From Whitmania pigra (lineage: Eukaryota > Annelida > Clitellata > Hirudinida > Haemopidae), in the NCBI GenBank assembly GCA_021613335.1, contig JAJTWR010000001.1, positions 779,501-843,500 of the forward strand: DNA of 64,000 nucleotides, given 5' to 3'. The first letter of the stretch is position 1. Each line of letters begins with the position of its first letter. A program made the translations under genes and the position numbers. The notes below the pieces were generated by a model. It saw only the letters and a program-made list of their open reading frames with translations, was not told where the DNA came from and searched no databases. Positions 44,794 to 58,700 of this stretch are shown here, piece by piece.

Positions 44794-47700
44794 AATCCCG
44801 GTCAATACTTTTGTACGCATGCTTCTCTTGCTGGAAGAGGGCAGAATTTTTGGACGGGAATGCAAAATGAAATTTGTTGAGTTTTTTGTGATTTTTTTTC
44901 TCTTTTTATCTTTTTATTCGTTTTTATTCGAGGGTTAGCGGTTGCAAGATTCGTTCGTTTTGTCGTAGTTGTAGCCTAGGTGCAGATGATGATGACGATT
45001 AGTTATACTATGATGTCCCACATCGTACCTTGATTGCGTTACACCTTTTCTTTCGCACCGTTATTAATTGTTCCTTTTCAATTTATGATCGTTCAGTAGG
45101 TGCAAAGATCTAATTGAAGGCAACCAAATAAATGTCTTTTTCTTTTTCTATTTACTAGTTTATTTATTACTTCTATTTATTAGATTAATATTTATTTTTT
45201 AATATTATAATAATAATTAAACATTATAAAATAATTTCATAATATATAATTTATAGTAATATAATAAAAATTTAATAAATTAATATTAATGTAATAACAA
45301 TAATAATTAATGTTATTAAATTAATATTACTAATATTATAAAATTTTCATGACTAAAATAATATTCATAATAATAAAATATTTCCATTATTAATAACATT
45401 AAAGGTACTGCTATTTTTAATTATAGTGATAATAAAAATTGAAATTTTATTGCGCTTAAAAATAAATTGTTTTGGTCGGATGGATGGATGGACGGATGGA
45501 GATTTGGTTGGGTACATTTGCTCTGTATGAATATCCAATGTTCGTGCTCATGGCTGATTGCAAAACTAATTATCGACCTGTTTACTGTCGTCATTATTGT
45601 TGAACCACGCCATCAATGCCATCGTTTGTCCTTGCCATCGTCGTCATCATCGTCATCTTTATGATCTTTGACCTTAATTTTCTTCATCTTTTATCTTCTC
45701 TCACTTATAGTTCGATCAACCGTGTCATAAGCCACTCCTCATTAGCAGAAATCTTCCAATGTAGACATTTTTTTATTCAGTGTCATTTTTTTTCTTGCTA
45801 TTGTAATTTGATTCCTGTCCTCTGTGACACCGTTAATTTTTGCAACATGACTGCTTGTCAAGTGGCCGTGTTTCCGACCCGTCTCGGCGTTCCTTTGACA
45901 CTTGCAATTGTGAACTCAATGATCCCATACGTCATCATGTCCTTTGGGTTCACATGAACGCAGACAAGAATTTTTTGGTAACACTGTACCATGACTTCAT
46001 CCCAAACAACTCGGGATCCCATTGGGAATGGATGCTTGGCGTTTGATTCAGATTTAGTCGAACGAATTTTTTCTTTTTGGGCTCTGCACTGGTCCGGCTC
46101 AGCAATCATCATGTTACGTCATAATTGTTATTATTGCTGCCATCATCAACAGCATTGCTGCTTTCCATGGGTTTCATATCGATTAAGGCAGAAGTTTTTA
46201 GATAAGTCACTTTGTATCCTTTTATAGGGAATGGCTTTCTTATCGAAGCAAGATCAATTTTTTGTTCTGATTAAAAGCCGCAGTAGTAGTAGTACCGATC
46301 ACGTGACATTGCATAGCGTCACCATGGGCGGTTGTTTTTTTTATAATTTGAATTCAAATTTGAACCAGCCAATAGCGAATGACCGCGTTCTTGTTGATGA
46401 ACGCTTATTTGTTGAGTTTTTAGTTTCTTTAAGCACATTTTGTTTTAGAATTTTGTGCTATCCAAGGTGGCTTCCTATGTTTTCAATTTCTTCTGCGTTT
46501 GAATCACGATTCGCTCAATTTTCGATTTCAATTTGGTACTGCTTAGAGAATTTAAACGCATTTAGCATTTCAAACTTCCAATGCGCATTTGTTGCCAGAT
46601 AATTTGAATTTTGATAGATGTACAATCAATAGGAAAATAGATGCCAATCAAACAATAGGTTGTCTGTCTAAACTGGGTTGTTATTCAACTTTTACTTTCA
46701 CATTCACTTACGGAACACTTATAGGTATTGGTGATGCCAGAGAATTTTACTTGATTGATCAATTCAGTCAGACATTTTGCTATTTTATCCTTCAGACTAT
46801 TATTTCTGATTGGTTGATAATTATGTTTCAGAAAGCAATCGCATCACTTGTTCATTCTACACCAACGATACTATTGTTTTGTATATATATACAGAACGTC
46901 GAGAATGGATGGATTTCATTCTTTTTCTGTTTCGTTTTCTGAGACCTTAAGACCTACAAACAATTAACGCCTGTCCCGAGCTTTGAACCGGCCAATCGTT
47001 ATTCAGGTCGTTGTCATGGGCAACGAGCGACGATCGACCTGGAGAGAAAGCTTGTTACGCGTGGCTTGGACTCGCGATGTTCTTGCTGATGAGGCAGACT
47101 TGTTCGATCTCTGCTTGTAGATGTTTTGGCTGATTTTACATCGTCGCCGTCGTCAAGGGCTTGGCAGCTCTGTTATCAGCGACTTTTCCAATCTTATCTG
47201 AGTTGCACTGTGATGGTTCCTCTTGTCAAACCATTGCAAAAATTTCATCAGTTACTATTTCGATGTCTTTGCTGTCCTTCATCCGCCATCACCATCATCA
47301 AATCATCTGAACTAAAGACTGACAGCAAGAAATTGGAGATGGGTTTAGACGAAAGAAAAAGAAATTTAGCAAAACAAAATGTACGCCAGTAAAACAATAC
47401 TGTCCAGGAGTGCCGGGAGCGTATATATATGAAAGGAAATTGTGTTTCGCTATGAACGCTAGGTGTCGTCGGGTGAGTGAAGGGTGGAGTGGATTGTCAG
47501 CTCATTTCTGGAGAACTGGAGAAAATTGTTGGAACAGGAAGAAGGAGATGGAAAAACATGGCGGTCAGTTCAAATGTAAACACTGAATTCACGGCGAGCA
47601 TCGTGTAGCAATATGTTTTTCATCTTGTCAGTTCCAGTGCTAGGCGTCAGTGGTTGGCATGTTTTTAATTTCAAATTGCATTTCTCAACACTTTTCGTCC

Positions 47701-49331
47701 ATTTTTTGAAGATTTTTTTTTTTTTTTGGAAATCTACTAAACGTATCACTTTCTGTCACTTTGTGTTAACTCATAAAAGACACAACACATTTTCAATGCC
47801 TCATTTGCTAAGTTGACTTGCTGGCAACGAATAGTATAGTTTTGTGAACTATTTAAGTCTTTCACACTTTTGTGGAGTTCATACGTGCTACGTTCATTTA
47901 TTTTTTTCGATTTTAGATTCCCTTTTATTTCTTTTAATTTTCTTTTTTATTTTGCTTCTTAAACTGTGAATTTTATGAGTTGCCTTTTCTAATGCTGTTC
48001 GCAAGACTCGTCATTTCACCGGAGCACGTAAAGACGATCATTATTTATGCGATGCAATTTGTGACAAGAAACAAAACCCTTTAAAAAACAGTTGAGTTTT
48101 GTTTAAATTGACTTAAAAATAATTGCATTATTATTTCGAACAAATATCTTTGCTCAATTTCAAAGCCATTCCCGATTGCACTGCAATGCCGAATCAAAGC
48201 GCAAGAGTGGACAAGCCCAATTGCCTTTTTTGGCAGTACCGAAGAGTATGTCGGATTATGAAATATAAATCAGGAATTATAGATAATAAAGCAGGAATTT
48301 AAAAAAAAAGTAAATTGTTATTATAGGGACCGCCGATTAACACAAAATAACTAGCATGACGCTTTCTTTATTAACTTCAACCATGGGATTGAAAAATTAT
48401 TGAAAACCGAGATTAGGTTTGTCGAAATAATTAAGAGCACCATTTCCTTTTTACGTACCATTTGTTGTTTCAAACAATAATCACGTAAATAAAACTTTAT
48501 TTTTTCCGTCAGCAAAACGATTTCATCATCTGACGTCTTGTTAAATCTCAAACGATTCTTTGTCGATCAAGACACGCTGTTTTGCATGCTGAATGATCGA
48601 GTGAGACAAATCTGAGATTTATCGCTATTGACGAAGAATAAATTGAGGTCGTTCGTGCAAAACGTCTAAACGTTTTCTGTAAATAATAGAAATTTAAACA
48701 TGGAACCACTAATCTGAAATAAGTATATTTAGAATTTTTAAATATTATGACAAGGAAACAAAATATAAAATTGGTAATTTATATTTTTAATAATTTGTAA
48801 TAATAATAATATTAATAATTAAAGTAACAATTGCCTTTAATTGATATAAAATTATTTTAGTCTGCCAGCTTGAACACTTAAATTGAAATTATATCTTATT
48901 GTTACACTTTATCTCAATAATGATATTATTGAAAAGATGACTTCAATATTATTGTTTATGATAATTTGTTAATCAAGAATATAACTTGTAATTTGGGGAA
49001 AACACCTCTGACATGAGCAAGTTTAGCAGGAAATACATAAAATTTATTTACTTATGTAAATATCTGCTTCAAAAAAAATTCAAGTTAACAACAATCAGAT
49101 GCATATACTCCTTTACCTATTGCTTGCTTACACGAGTACTTAAGTATTCGGCATCACTGGTAATATAATTATTTTTTTTATAACTATTTGATCTAACCAC
49201 ATAGAAGCTGCTTGACATATTACATTACAGAATTATACGAGTAAACGCGAAAATAAGAAATAGTAAATATTTTTGTTAAAATTTATATTTACATATCAGT
49301 TACATTAAATCATATAATAATGGCATTTACT
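44794..49331. other. Remainder of duplication unit 2 and unique AT-rich DNA
   Basis: Repeats 24662-28640, including the CCAAT and X-box pair (X-box 47010-47024). From 48772 on it is unique AT-rich sequence up to the stop of the glycosyltransferase-like gene. No further gene is supported. Confidence 0.45.
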
Positions 49332-51689
49332 CTAACGAACAATAGTTCCATTCCAATCGTATTTAACAAGAACGTCAGGCAGTAGGTTAATGTAGCTCGC
49401 ATTCCAAGTTTCCAACAACTGATATGCAGTTTCTTTTTCTTTACCGCTAAAGTGCAGGCCATTTTCTCTTCTATTTATGGATAAGCAGGACTTTGTATTC
49501 CCGTTCATTTCTCCCAGGTTGTTGAAGACTGTGAAAGCTTTTTTCATATCTGTAAAATAGATGAACCACATTGACCACATGTTTTCCTGCTTTCCTTCGG
49601 CCTCATGCTGCTTGTACCAGATCGTTGAAAGAGCTCCTTCTACGTACGGATGGAATGTGGAAGCGTTAGGAGATGATCTGATTTCATGGTACCAATCCTA
49701 AAAATATTTTAACATGATGATATCATTTAAATTGTGCTTTAAATTATTATTATTATTAATAGTTTTATAACTAATAATATTAAGAACTAAATATGATCTG
49801 AGAAAGAAAAAGAAAAACATAATTTTGTTGTTTAAGTTGTTGACAAGTGGAATGGGAGATTAGTTAGTCTTTCCTTTTTTGTCTGTACATATTCAAAGAC
49901 CAGAGGACATAAAAGAAAACTAATGACAAGATTGGTCGAAAAAGATTGCAGGAAATTTTTCTTTGGTATCAGAGTGGTTCAGGAATGGAACAGTTTGCCT
50001 CAAGATGTTTTGACGTCACAGGATGTCCCAAGGTCCATAAACGAGTTGTAAACTGGAATTTCATTTTTTTCTCCATCTAGGTCTGATAACTGGTACTTAT
50101 TTAAGTGATGTCGTCCCCCCATATGCGGTGCACAACATTTATTCATATTCACTTTCATTTGCCATCTGTTGAACCATTCAATTACATTATCCACGTCTAC
50201 CTTTAATTTGTTGCAGTCCTCCTCTTCGCTAATAACTCTATGCATTTCGTATCATCCGCAAACAAGAACAAGTTTTCACAAAGTGTGTAGACGTCGTTGA
50301 TATGAGAAAAACAACAGTGGTCCGAGTACACTGCCTTGAGGGACTTCGCTTGTCAAAGGCGACGAATCTGACAACTCCCCTCTAACTCTCACCTGGAAGC
50401 TCTGGCCCGAAAATAGTTACCAATCCACACAACAACTATGTATGATGCACTCCTTACCTCTCCAGCTTAAAGAATAGCTTTTCATGCGAGATCTTATTAA
50501 AGGTTTTTCACATTAACTAAGTAAACATTCTTGTTTCCACTACCAATCCTGAGGACTTTTAAGTAACTAAAATAACCAGATCACAACAAGACATTACAAT
50601 AATAGTGAATGCTGAGGTTATAATATAATAATTATATTATTATAATTTTTACAAATTAATTAACAACCTGAAACTCCGCCCATAATTTTGGATGTGGCGA
50701 GAAGCCCCATGTTCCTATACACGAGTACATGAAGGCAGACTGATTTTTGGCAACTGATAAAAATACGTAATATGTTTTAAATTAAATTAATAAGTTAAAA
50801 ATAATATAAATTAATAAATTTGAAATTAAACTAAACTAATAAATTATTCAGAACAAAGTTTATATTATAATGTCTTCACATTCGACAATTAAAGCATTTT
50901 AAATACGGTTATGAGTACAGAATATGCATTGATGTAGTTTTGAAAAATACCTTTTAACGGCTGTTTGGTATTGTGAGCCATGGCAAAGTCACTCAAAATA
51001 GTGGTGCCTGCATAATCCTTGTAGTCAACGTACTTTCTGTGGGCAGCTTTCAACCAGCGATACGCTTGGGAAGAGACACTTAGATCGTCTTCTAGTATGA
51101 GTACAATTTCATGGTAGTCATTCGCATTAAAAGGAACAGATTCAATGGCTTTGAGATTTTTTTGATAAGGAGGAGCATTCTTGGGTCTCCAGGTATCGAT
51201 CCATTGGCCCGATATTCCCGCGTGGGAAGTCTGGACATGTACCCTGGTCCGACCCCTCTTCCATTTGAATTTGCTGACTGCTTCGAAGGTTTCACTGTGG
51301 ATTTGTCCCGTAGCGTTTCTATCAAGCCAGATTTCTAGAATGCCTTTGTCATCGTCTAGTTCGAGATTTTGGAGGGAATTGAGAAGTTTCATAACACTGA
51401 CCATGCGATTGTAGGTGATGACGATGAGTCTCAAATCTACTTCTTCCTCGTAAACGCATGGAATTCCAGTCGTACAGTTAAAGGGTTTAGCGCCGGTGTC
51501 ATTCTTTGATACGGTAGATTCTACATTATGTAATGTCTTTGTTGCAAACATCTCATGATATTTCCAGACTACTTGGCTTTTCCCAAATGAAATATGGTCA
51601 CTTGTGGAGGATAAATGGTTGAGTATTGTTATTAAACTGATGAAACCGAGAAGAAGAAGAAAGGGGTGGAAACGTGTTTTCACTGACAT
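49332..51689 (-). CDS. Type II membrane glycosyltransferase-like protein (396 aa)
   Basis: Three exons join in phase: 51689-50951, 50753-50668 and 49697-49332, with donors GTATTT and GTTGTT and acceptors ATCAG and TTTAG. Residues 9-25 are a hydrophobic signal anchor, followed by a short stem. The catalytic region starts with LRLIVITYNRMVS (88-98), the nucleotide-binding start of GT-A enzymes. It has WLDRNATG, then SGQWIDTWRP, and an acidic EDD at 200-202 in VLILEDDLSV, the position of the metal-binding DxD motif. Exon 2 has SCIGTWGFSPHPKLW. The C-terminal exon is Trp- and Tyr-rich. The protein is probably a Golgi enzyme. Donor and acceptor sugars cannot be told from sequence. Introns include a rearranged LINE fragment. 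The gene sits between duplication unit 2 and lectin gene 3, and no copy lies in unit 1. Confidence 0.8.
49850..50045 (+). pseudogene. LINE C-terminal fragment in glycosyltransferase intron 2
   Basis: The plus strand reads DCRKFFFGIRVVQEWNSLPQ and DVPRSINEL, the conserved C-terminal signature of many CR1/jockey-like reverse transcriptases. Its 3' end points at the next fragment, which lies in the opposite orientation. Confidence 0.7.
50046..50545 (-). pseudogene. LINE reverse transcriptase palm fragment, opposite orientation
   Basis: The minus strand shows EVPQGSVLGPLLFFSY, then NLFLFADDTKC (catalytic FADD), then VIEWFNRWQMKVNMNKC and a YQLSD-type block. It contains frameshifts. It meets the previous fragment tail to tail, so this part of the intron was rearranged after insertion or received two insertions. 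Confidence 0.8.
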
Positions 51690-52229
51690 TTGGATACCTT
51701 TATTTAAACAATGAATTTTAAAAAAGTAATGAGTTAATCAACCATTAACTAAAATTATGGATGCTGAATTTGTAAAGCTATTAAATAAATTTTCAAATAA
51801 AAAATTAGTCATATTATCCGTAAAAATTTCAATTGCGATTTCAATTCTTTATAAATCTTTAATCAAATATTTATAAATTAACGCATATAATTTAATTATA
51901 ATAAAGTACCAACTAATTCTTAATTTATAAATTATTCCATTTGGCACTTGTGAAATAATAATATTAATAATAATAATAATATTATTAAATTTGAGATAAA
52001 ATTACTAAATGTCCTTTTTTTATCTAACCTTTACAGTTTTAGCAAATATTTGTTACATCGACGACTACTACGTTAAATCCAAAGCTTGCTTCTATGCACT
52101 GACCAAGCTTGTCTGTTTACCTTTACTTATTTGGACAGTCAGACCATCTCATTAATGAATCGAAATTCTTATTGTTATTATGTTATTGGTCTTACTTACT
52201 GATACTCCGCATTGGTTAAAGACCACAAA
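51690..52229. other. AT-rich 5' flank of the glycosyltransferase-like gene
   Basis: Contains a short (AAT)n run at about 51957-51985. No clear TATA box is seen and no other gene. Confidence 0.4.
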
Positions 52230-52555
<326 letters not shown>

Positions 52556-53405
52556 CGTCGTCAGTTATGAAAAATATGTCATGACAAGGTGATGATAACA
52601 TATCTGAACTATGACCTAAATAACTCACTGCGCCTTTATTGTCTCAAGAATTTACCGTTACTCTTTGACATATTTCATTCAGGTTCTAGCTCCTCCTTTT
52701 TCCATCACCTGAACTCCTCGACAGATTGCAAGTTGATTAATACCTCATGAACGTGTGATCTTTGGCAATTTCCTTGACAAAAGGCCAAACGCCTCATTCC
52801 AACCCATCCATCGCAATCCCGAATTCCAAAAATGCATACGACTACGAGACTATATAGTATTGGGTTAGGACAGCAGATTTCTATCAGGTCATGCTGCATG
52901 GAGTCATCTACGTATTGCCGGCAACCAATTATGGCAAATCAGCAAAAGTAAGCAGAACTGCAACGTAAATTAATAAGAGGATAAAGTCGCGATGAGCGAC
53001 TGAAACTCTACCGAGCGAGTAAATATAATATAAATTTAAACAAACTAAAAATAAAAACAAGATTTTAACTATGCACGACCTACGACGTACCTTAGCGAGA
53101 TATATATATATATTTATTTATTTATTAATATATATATAATAACTTAATATCAGAAATGTTGTGAAAAATGCTGTCTCCGAGAGAAAATGTATTTTAAACA
53201 ATACCATAACATTAAGAATGTGGCCGTCCATAGAAACCATTAAAGCTTTTTTGCAAATCCATTGTTTGCTTCGTTCGTCTCCATATCGACGTTTCCTTTT
53301 TTAACACCTTCCATACAACCCTTCTAAGATTTTCGTTAAAAAGTCTGAAAAATTTGAGGATTTATTTAGAAATTTCAGGCCATAAAAACACTTTTATATT
53401 TAAAA
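52556..53405. promoter_or_regulatory. Upstream region of lectin gene 3
   Basis: The first 110 bases copy the region after the 33.2-33.6 kb array. About 52680-52750 (ggttctagctcctcc ... taatacctcatgaa) recurs at 61230-61315 upstream of gene 6. GCAAATCCATTGTTTGC lies at about 53253-53269. The TATA position is changed to GTTAAAAAGTCTGAA, as in gene 1. Confidence 0.55.
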
Positions 53406-54749
53406 ATGATTTTTAAATTATTAACAGCTTTACTCATTTACAACCTGAATATTTCAGAATCCATTTTCAGAAGCACATTTCAAATGACACTCGACTGTTA
53501 CGGCAAACCAGGATGTGCCTTGGACCTTCCATCTGCAGTTGAAACAGGAGTAAAAACCAAAAGCTGTTGTGCAGTGATTTGCAAGGATCAGATGAACTGC
53601 ACGAGCTTCAACTACTTTGAAAATAATAAAACATGTCAGTTGTTTCGCTTCCTTCCCTTCAAGATCATGTCCTTTCCTAAATGTTACAACTATTACGTGA
53701 GTTTTAGTTTGATTTGCAGATTTTGACAAATTGGTAAAAAATGTTCTTTCGAAAATAAATAAATGAAATAAACTGAAAAGAGTTAAATTGTTACTATGAT
53801 ATCTTTTTTGTAGATGCCTTCAAAGATCGTCTTGCCAAGTAAATTTAGTTTTGCAGTGAATTATTTAATTAATAAAATGAAAATAATAACATAAACATTT
53901 ACTTTAAAAAATAATTTTACTAAATTACATAAATTATAAATTTTGAATTTCAGCAAACGGAAATCTTGCCTTAAAAAGAGAAACATGTCAGAGTTCAACA
54001 GATGCAGTTTCTATGGGCAAGCTCTCGTCATGGCTGGCAGTGGATGATTTGCATGGAACTGTTGTTGGGAAAGCACAATGTGCTCAAATTAATGATTCTA
54101 ACGGAGGAGAGAACTGGTTCATGGTGGATTTGAGGCAAACTGTTGGTGTCAGTCTCGTTCGCATTTTGACGTTTTTGGGAACTTGTAGGTTTTTCAGTTA
54201 ATTATTCATTTGATTAAAATAAGTTGCACAACTGAGATAACTCAGGATGTTACTGTTAATTCACCCTTAAAAGTCTAAATGCTCTAAAAATATTTCTGAA
54301 TTTATTTGTATCTCAAGTATAACGTAATTTCTATAATGAATTAGGACAGTCAAGATTTCGAAAGGTAATCGCAACTATAAAACATTCGGATATCTTTATG
54401 TAAAAAATAAAATAGCTAAATGCCATTAAAAAGAAAATTATAAAATGATTATAGATGAAGAAATTAGCATTTATTTATACAATTAAAAAACGTATTTGAA
54501 GCTTTCAATCTCAAGAGATACCTCAACCTGATCATTGGTCTCACCAATGATTCTTGGCTCGTAAAGAGACCAGTAAGAAACACCTATCCTTTGTGTGGAA
54601 TCTACCCTAAAATACCGAATTCTAGTTCATGGATTGAAGTCAATTGTTCTACCAACGGAGCACGACCAGTGAGATACGTCATTGTCCAACAAACTCCAGT
54701 CAAGTCGTCCATTGGGAAATTGAGTCTGTGTGAAGTTCAGGTTTTTTAA
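53406..54749 (+). CDS. Secreted PAN-fucolectin (FTP) protein, lectin gene 3
   Basis: Exons 53406-53696, microexon 53814-53838, 53954-54184 and 54502-54749 give 264 residues. Organisation and exon lengths match gene 1, except that exon 1 is one codon shorter (a Val is missing after YNL). FTP features are NGNLALKRETCQSS, WLAVDD, QCAQIND, ENWFMVDLRQ, EVNCSTNGA and LSLCEVQVF. No stop or frameshift is seen. The sugar-contact His is Gln. Gene 3 is the direct-repeat counterpart of gene 1, about 19.2 kb away. Confidence 0.85.
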
Positions 54750-56194
54750 AGATTTTGAATGTTGAAAATTGATGTTGAAATGAATTTCTTTGCATTTTCA
54801 AACTGACATTTTTGTGACTAGGTTGTGAGTCGCAAAATCTCGGAAAATTTATTTCCTGAAATCTTTTAAATTTTTTAAAGTATTTTAAAACTTAGTTTTG
54901 TTGCAAGGTTTGGTTGATGTATTCTTACAATTTTATTCATTCACCATATATTCTGTTGTTATAATCTTTATAATCATAATCATTATCGTCATCACCATTT
55001 TGCAGATTATTGATTCATCCATGTTTCCTCCTTTGTGCATGGACAAGATCTCATTTTGCATCAGTTCAGCAACAACTTTTATTCGTATTACATGATTTTG
55101 TGATTTTGGTATCTATGTAATACTATTAATTTTAAATTAATATTTTTTTTTACAAATCACATATTTATTTTATGAAACGCGCTTAAATTGCAGTACATTT
55201 TTAGGATGATGCATCTGGTTACGATGTTTAAATGGTTTGTTAATTATTTTAACTATTTTTAATTTAATTATATTAAATCATAACAATGAAATTCCAATAA
55301 ATTTATTAAAATACCTTTATTGGTGTAATATGATGGTTTAGCTTCAAATATTTTATGCATTGCGTTGACTCGGTATAAGGACGTTAATTTATTTACCTAC
55401 CGGGTAGATCGCAGGTGTTTCCTTTTTGTGTTCTGAATATTATTGAGGTGGTTTTTCAGAAAAACATTTCATCTTGAATTAGTTAAAATATTAAATTATA
55501 ACACAAAATATAATGTAATGAAAATATTGTAAAATATAACGTATATCTGTATATGTCCATATTAATAATATTAATAATATAATCTTTCTCAGCTTTCTAG
55601 TTTAGTTTCTCATGAAGCGGTTGGGGTCATTGGGATTTGTTTCCCTGCAATGCGCAGTGTTGTCCTGGAGGAATCCAGCCTTGATGTATTATTATTAAAA
55701 ACAACAAAATAAGATTTCTTAACAAAAACACGAAAACATTTTAGATAAAAATTTCTCTAAAAAAACCCATTAAAACAAGTTTCTTTACCTTTCCTTATTC
55801 AGAATAAATTAAGATTTAAATAAATTATAATAATTCTAAAATTGCTATTATAATCTTTTCTATACAAATGAAGTAATCAAATGAGTGCTTCAGTAATATT
55901 ATTATAATTGCAGTATTATTATTAAATAATTGTTGATTTCCTGGGGTCAGTCATTTAAACCAAATTTATAAAATAATATCTAATTATAATACTAATGTCA
56001 ATATTAGTCATTTAAAAATAATTTATATAAATATAATAAATATAACTTGTGACCAAATACTTCCCTATTCGTTTTTATTTATTCAGAATACTGCCTGAAA
56101 ACCGAGGGTGTTTCTGATTGTGATGATGTCGACGGATGGATGGACCTCTTAACTTTGTATTCTTAGAAAGGAATTTACTGAATTGAAATTTATT
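54750..56194. other. 3' flank of lectin gene 3 and AT-rich spacer
   Basis: Shares pieces with other lectin flanks. Bases 55015-55098 match 63700-63785, and 55160-55215 begins the repeat seen at 56372. Bases 55925-56090 match the sequence beside the hAT element (36892-37010) in reverse orientation. No gene is seen. Confidence 0.45.
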
Positions 56195-56790
56195 TGGTAA
56201 AATAATTTCCGTGACTGGAAACTGCGGTTGAAACTTATAATTTTGGGGTAGTTTAAATAGTAGCCGAACTATCGCAAACTTTGAAGTTACAATTTTAATA
56301 ACAGATTTAATAATTGTACGTCTTGACTAATTAAAGTATTAAATAATTACTATTATTTTAATATTAATAATTTTTTATAATTCATATATTTATTACGCGC
56401 TTAAATTGCAGTACATATTTCTGATCCTACAATTCAACGTTCAAGTGAGATTCAAATTTATTCGTTAACATGCCCAATAAGATTCAAAAGTGTTTCTGTG
56501 CTTTCAAGACATTCATTAATTTTATTAAAAGCGATGATGATTTATTATTTAATATATATAACAATTAAATAAAATCATGCAATAAACAATACGCCTTAAT
56601 TTTTCCCCATATATTTTATGTTTTCCATGTCTAGGTAAACATATTTAATTACATAAAGAATAAATTTAACTGCAGCAGAACTTAATCACTTTTTTTTTAA
56701 TTTCAAATATTCACAAATTTATTAACGCAAGAGTTTCCATTGGCAACAATTTGAGGAAAATTGCACAGAAATACCATCGATTTGCATGCA
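56195..56790. repeat. Local duplicated block (partners 60583-61160 and 59560-59790)
   Basis: The block from tttatttggtaaaataatttcc through cgcgcttaaattgcagtacatatttctg to gaaaattgcacagaaa recurs at 60583-61160. Its middle part recurs again at 59560-59790. It is AT-rich and non-coding. It flanks lectin exons and probably moved with them. Confidence 0.85.
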
Positions 56791-57193
56791 GAATTCTGAA
56801 TAAGCAAGTAACAATAGGTAAGGAAGCGTATTGACTTGGAGGAGAAAATGTTTGATTATTTGGATGATGATGTTGATGATGATGATGATCACAGAATCGT
56901 ACAACATGAAAGAAAGTTGTTGCTGGACTGATGGATGCTTTCCATAAACGTACGAGGAATAATCAAGAAGATGAAGATGACGATTATGATAATGTTTATG
57001 AAGATTACACAACAAAACCTACAATGAATGAATGTAATTGCAAAAATATGTCAATTAAACCAATCATAAAATATGAGAAAAACTTTAAAAAATTCCAGGA
57101 AAAAATGATTCCAATATTTTGTTTGTCACAACCGCGTCAGTTTGGAAATTCAAAGAAATTTGATTCAACTTCAATCTTCAATTTTCAAAATCT
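56791..57193. other. 3' flank of lectin gene 4
   Basis: Similar to 59825-60130. Contains a short gat run, and small frames that are not conserved between copies. Confidence 0.45.
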
Positions 57194-58549
57194 TTAAAAG
57201 ACCTGAACTTCACACAGATTCATGTATCCACCACTGGGCGAGTTGAGTGGAGTTTGTTGGACAATGACGTATCTCACTGGTTGTGCTCCATTGGTGGAAC
57301 AATTGACTTCAAACCAGGAACTAGAACTCGGTGTTTTATGGTAGATTCCACACAAAGGATAGGTGTTTCTTACTGGTCTCTTTACGAGCCAAGAATCATT
57401 GGTGAGACCAATGATCAGGTTGAGGTATCTCACTAATTCATTAGCTTAAAATGTGAATTTTTGTATTTTTAAAAATATATATATTTCTGTCGTATATTCA
57501 CTAATGCTGATTAGCAAGTTATTTTTCAATTAAAATGTTTACCAAAAATTTGGCGTTATATTAAATTGCGATTATATGTCGTTCATTGCATGAACTGCGA
57601 ATATTCTAATTCATCGTAGAAATTACTTTTTACTTTAAGCACAAATACATTTACATCCCATAAAATAACTTTAAAACGCATTTGAATTTCTAAAATTAAA
57701 TTAACTGTTAGACCAATTTGATCTAAATAATCTTAGTTAATCAAATGAAAAATCACATCTAAAAACCTACCAGTAGTCAAAAACGTCAAAACGCGGACGA
57801 GACTGACGACAACAGTTTGCCTCAAATCCACCATGAACCAGTTCTCTCCTCCGTCAGGATCCTTAGTTTGAGAACATTGTGCCATAAAAACATCGGTTCC
57901 ATGAAAATCATCCACTGCCAGCCATGACGAGAGGTTGCCCTTAGGAACTGCATCTGTTGAACTCTGACATGTTTGTCTTTTTGAGGCAAGATTTCCGTTT
58001 GCTGAAATTCGAAATTAATAATTTATTTAACTTAGTAAAAATATTCTTTAAAATAAATACGTATTTTATTAATCTTTTTTTTTTCTTAATAAGTAAATAA
58101 TTTACTGCAAAACTAAGTTTACTTGGCAAGATGATCCTTGAAGGCATCTACAAAGAAGATATCAATATAACTCAGTTTATATCATTTATTTATTTACGAA
58201 AAAATCTGTCAAATGTACCAATTTGTCAAAATCTGCAAATCAATTTAAAACTCACATAGTAGTTGTAACATTTAGGATAGGACATGATCTTGAAGGGAAG
58301 GAAGTGAAACAACTGACATGTTTTATTATTTTCCAAGTAGCTGAAGCTCGTGCAGTTCATCTGAATCTTGCAAATCATTGCACACCAGCTTTTGGTTTTT
58401 ACTCCTGTTTCAACTGAAGATGGAAGGTCCAAAGCACATCCTGGTTTGCCATAACAGTCGAGTATCATCTGAAATGTGCTTCTGAAATTGGATTCTGAAA
58501 TATTCACGAAGTTGTAAATGAGTAAAGCTGTTAATATTCTGAAAACCAT
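57194..58549 (-). CDS. Secreted PAN-fucolectin (FTP) protein, lectin gene 4
   Basis: Exons 58549-58256, microexon 58147-58123, 58001-57771 and 57444-57194 give 266 residues with a signal peptide, a PAN-like domain and an FTP domain. Exon 3 has distinctive changes (NLASKRQTCQSS, FMAQCSQTKD, RQTVVVSLVRVLTFLTT). Exon 4 begins with NELVRYLNL and has three residues more than it would without the SGGY insertion. Both splice ends of each intron are canonical. The sugar-contact His is Gln. Exon 1 (MVFRILTALLIYNFVNISES) resembles gene 1. Confidence 0.85.
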
Positions 58550-58610
58550 TTTTTAAATATAACAGTGATTTTAATGCCTGAAATTTCAAAATAACTCCTC
58601 AGAAGTTTCA

Positions 58611-58700
58611 GACTTTTATAAAAAATAACTTAAAAGATGATTAGAAAGGAAACATCGATTTGCAGACGAAGCAAACAATGGATTTGCAACAACCTTTAAT
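58611..58700 (-). promoter_or_regulatory. Lectin gene 4 promoter
   Basis: The minus strand has TATAAAAGTCTGA at 58620-58608, about 65 bases before the start codon. TTGCAAATCCATTGTTTGC lies further upstream (about 58689-58671). Confidence 0.6.

Larger units (their letters stand above)
39940..48772. repeat. Segmental duplication unit 2 (partner 19650-28640)
   Basis: Same content and orientation as unit 1, with scattered substitutions and microsatellite-length differences. Its left flank is retroelement debris and not exon B. On the right it diverges from unit 1 at about 48772. Confidence 0.95.

Noticed and set aside
54898..55095. 65-codon plus-strand frame in the lectin 3 flank
   Set aside because: Not kept in the related flanks and partly made of ATC repeat.
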